A stretch of 64,000 bases of DNA from RDYJ01 sp034931405 (lineage in GTDB: Bacteria; Cyanobacteriota; Cyanobacteriia; Cyanobacteriales; Nostocaceae): NCBI RefSeq assembly GCF_034931405.1, contig NZ_JAYGHA010000014.1, positions 62,001-126,000 on the forward strand, in the 5' to 3' direction. Shown one piece after another: positions 62,039 to 64,000 of the stretch (the first letter of the stretch is position 1; each line of letters opens with the position of its first letter). The notes under the pieces are model-generated. The model was not told the DNA's origin. It did no database searches and saw only the letters and a list, made by a program, of their open reading frames with translations. Position numbers and translations under genes: made by a program.

Positions 62039-62842
62039 ATGGAAATTATATTACAAGACTATGCTAAAAATGACTTTTGCATAATTATGAGCGACTTAAT
62101 TGAGCTTAAAAAAATTCGTGATGATTTTCAAAATGATTTAAGAGACTGGTTTGATATTGCACATAGTCTCATTGCAATAACTTCGACTGGAGTAGATGAA
62201 ATATCAAAAGAACATTTGCTATCTAATCCTGAAGCAGGTTATAGTTTTCCTGTTCCCATTTCTATAAATGGATCACCAACTCTTGTTAGTTTGAATAAAT
62301 TAAGTTATGGAGAAATGTTTAGAATTTATAAAGACCATAAAGGTGTAATTGCAGAGTTAATCTATGAACGAATTATACAGCGATGGTATGACTTTCTTAA
62401 TCAAATAATTGAGCAAATTGTTAAATACCATATTACAGGTATTAAAAGTTATATCAACATCCCTAAAGTTGAAATAAAAGTCGATTTTACTCAAGACAAT
62501 TTGTTACAACAACTTCCTAGCTTAATAAAAGAAAGATTTGAGTTTAAGAAGAATATAGAAAAAACTGGATTAATTGAAAAATGTCTTGAACAGAACATAG
62601 ATAACGAATTAAAACAGCAAATAAAAAAAGCAATTATTACCAGAAATTTACTCGAACATAGTCAAGGTATTATCCGAGAGCAAGATACAAAAGAATTAGG
62701 CAGTAATAATATAAAACTAATTGGTGCTGACTGTAAAGAGAAAGACTTTAAAGTAGGCGACAGAGTAGAAATTACGATTTATGAACTATTTAAGCTTAAA
62801 CAAGTTTTTTATCATACTTCAAAAATACTTATTCCAGAATAA
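62039..62842 (+). CDS. Protein with HEPN-like RNLLEH motif, unknown function
   Basis: 267 residues from ATG 62039; ATG 62087 (MSDLIELKKIRDD) is another possible start. The protein is helical; near the end AIITRNLLEHSQGII has the R-x4-H form of HEPN RNases (R202, N203, H207) followed by KVGDRVEITIYELFKLKQVFYHTSKIL, the usual final helix. The N-terminal two-thirds have no match that I know. It lies 22 bases after the GIY-YIG-type gene, so the two are probably one operon. Confidence 0.7.
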   Translation: MEIILQDYAKNDFCIIMSDLIELKKIRDDFQNDLRDWFDIAHSLIAITSTGVDEISKEHLLSNPEAGYSFPVPISINGSPTLVSLNKLSYGEMFRIYKDHKGVIAELIYERIIQRWYDFLNQIIEQIVKYHITGIKSYINIPKVEIKVDFTQDNLLQQLPSLIKERFEFKKNIEKTGLIEKCLEQNIDNELKQQIKKAIITRNLLEHSQGIIREQDTKELGSNNIKLIGADCKEKDFKVGDRVEITIYELFKLKQVFYHTSKILIPE

Positions 62843-62869
62843 GAAATTGTAATTCTGTAATTCAAAATA

Positions 62870-62893
62870 AAAAAGGGTATGGAAAACATACCC
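62870..62893 (-). terminator. Terminator of pntB
   Basis: On the minus strand GGGTATG (62893-62887) pairs with CATACCC (62881-62875) around a 5-base loop, then a T-rich run. It lies 22 bases after the pntB stop. Confidence 0.85.
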
Positions 62894-62914
62894 CGATAAA
62901 TTCAAATATTTAAC

Positions 62915-64000
62915 CTACAGTTGCTTCACCTCACTAACCAACTTAGCCACCATATCCTTAGCACTACCAAACAACATAGTCGTTTTAGCCTTATAAAACA
63001 ACTCATTATCAACACCAGCAAAACCGGCACTCATACCGCGCTTAATCACAATAGTTTGCTTTGCGCGATCAACCTCCAAAATCGGCATCCCATAAATAGG
63101 ACTATTCTTATCACTACGCGCCGCCGGATTGACCACATCATTAGCACCAATCACCAACGCCACATCAGCCTGTTCAAACTGGGGATTAATATCCTCCATA
63201 TCATACAACTGCGTATAAGCCACATTAGCTTCCGCCAATAATACATTCATGTGACCCGGCATTCTCCCCGCCACCGGATGTATCGCATATTTCACATCCA
63301 CACCCATGCGTTCAAGTTGATCAGCCAACTCCCGGACGCTATGCTGGGCTTGAGCAACCGCCATACCGTAACCTGGGACAATCACCACAGAACGGGCATA
63401 ACCCAACATCATCGCCCCTTCCTCAGCATCAATACTGCGAACAGGTTGATTACTAGCACCAGCAGCCGCACCACCACTAGAAGTAGAGACAGAACCAAAA
63501 GCACTAAATAAGACACTGAACAAAGAACGGTTCATCGCCTTACACATAATTTCCGTCAGGATAAGACCAGAAGCCCCCACCAAAGCACCGGCGATGATTA
63601 ACATATTGTTCATCACCACAAACCCAGCCGCAGCCGCAGCCACACCGGAGAGAGAGTTTAACAGGGAGATAACAACCGGCATATCTCCCCCACCAATGGG
63701 GAGGACGAACATCACACCCAACACCAAAGAAACAGCCACCACTCCCAAAAATACGGGGAGGCTATCTGGTGTCCTGATTAAATAGGCACTTCCAGCTAAA
63801 TAAGAACCCAAAAGCAACAGGTTAAAAGGTTGTTGCAAAGGAAAGGTAATGGGAGTACCGCTAATTAAACCTTGCAATTTGGCAAAAGCGAGAAAACTAC
63901 CCGTTAAAGTCACGCCACCAATTAACACATCCAATAACATGGAAATGTTGACATCGAGGGGGATAGGTTGAGAACTATCTAATAACCGCCAAAATTCAGC
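62915..64000 (-). CDS. pntB: NAD(P) transhydrogenase subunit beta, N-terminus cut by window edge
   Basis: The frame runs from 64000 (no start within the window) to 62915: AEFWRLLDSSQPIPLDVNIS, then the helices and the NADP domain. About 361 of roughly 465 residues are visible. Signatures: the glycine-rich GYGMAVAQAQHSVRELADQL loop, HPVAGRMPGHMNVLLAEANV, GANDVVNPAARSDKNSPIYGMPIL and KRGMSAGFAGVDNELFY. PntAB transfers hydride from NADH to NADP using the proton gradient. pntA should be to the right. Confidence 0.96.
   Translation of the reverse strand, partial: AEFWRLLDSSQPIPLDVNISMLLDVLIGGVTLTGSFLAFAKLQGLISGTPITFPLQQPFNLLLLGSYLAGSAYLIRTPDSLPVFLGVVAVSLVLGVMFVLPIGGGDMPVVISLLNSLSGVAAAAAGFVVMNNMLIIAGALVGASGLILTEIMCKAMNRSLFSVLFSAFGSVSTSSGGAAAGASNQPVRSIDAEEGAMMLGYARSVVIVPGYGMAVAQAQHSVRELADQLERMGVDVKYAIHPVAGRMPGHMNVLLAEANVAYTQLYDMEDINPQFEQADVALVIGANDVVNPAARSDKNSPIYGMPILEVDRAKQTIVIKRGMSAGFAGVDNELFYKAKTTMLFGSAKDMVAKLVSEVKQL

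Overview
The window is chromosomal DNA of a filamentous, heterocyst-type cyanobacterium (order Nostocales; an Anabaena/Dolichospermum-like genus is my inference). The signs are the rbcL-rbcX-rbcS operon, frequent HIP1 octamers (GCGATCGC), tandem 7-base repeats of the ACCAATT, GGGGACT and TTTTGGA kinds between genes, a remnant of the excision factor XisH, an RppA/RppB two-component pair and AT-rich codon use. One run of 110 Ns (25745-25854) marks an assembly gap inside a repeat.

Layout. 1-6 kb: a glutamate dehydrogenase cut by the left edge, then a CYP120-like P450 facing a carotenoid cleavage dioxygenase (probable retinoid metabolism) and a folate/biopterin-type transporter. 6-16.7 kb: a BolA/monothiol glutaredoxin pair, a response regulator, an ABC ATPase, a striking 16-base tandem repeat, a cysteine-synthase-like enzyme with a MOP-family transporter, and rppB-rppA-DUF4079. 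16.8-20.4 kb: a 1000-residue diguanylate cyclase and a DUF1830 protein. 20.7-23.9 kb: the Rubisco operon, with a frameshifted Phd/VapC toxin-antitoxin pair behind it between two copies of the same terminator. 24.6-34.3 kb: housekeeping genes (propeller protein, panB, serA, prmA, thioredoxin, pdhB, secD, secF).

34.3-36.1 kb: an accessory patch. A formylglycine-generating-enzyme-fold protein carries a 3' end that looks like the variable region of a diversity-generating retroelement. It sits behind a decayed kinase fragment and is surrounded by three copies of a promoter-bearing repeat; no reverse transcriptase is visible. 36.1-42 kb: acetyltransferase, degenerate histidine kinase, Sua5/YrdC, methionine aminopeptidase, PEP-CTERM protein, amidase.

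42-48.5 kb: two minus-strand operons, UspA plus an ArsB/NhaD transporter, and an NrtA/CmpA-type ABC transporter. Each is preceded by what I read as a ydaO-type c-di-AMP riboswitch, so both probably answer to the same second messenger. 48.8-52.5 kb: RNase III, an HNH protein, a 182-base long-hairpin candidate RNA, the XisH remnant and a TPR protein.

52.5-60.5 kb: a toxin-antitoxin island with about ten modules or remnants (DUF433/DUF5615, VapBC, MazEF twice, HicB-like, DUF29). The modules are separated by short repeats built on GCGATTCC...CTATCGC and GCGATCGC, and there are clear signs of module shuffling and duplication. 60.6-62.8 kb: an unusual gene pair, a T5orf172/GIY-YIG-type protein followed by a protein with a HEPN-like RNLLEH motif, possibly a defence system. 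The window ends in pntB (right edge).
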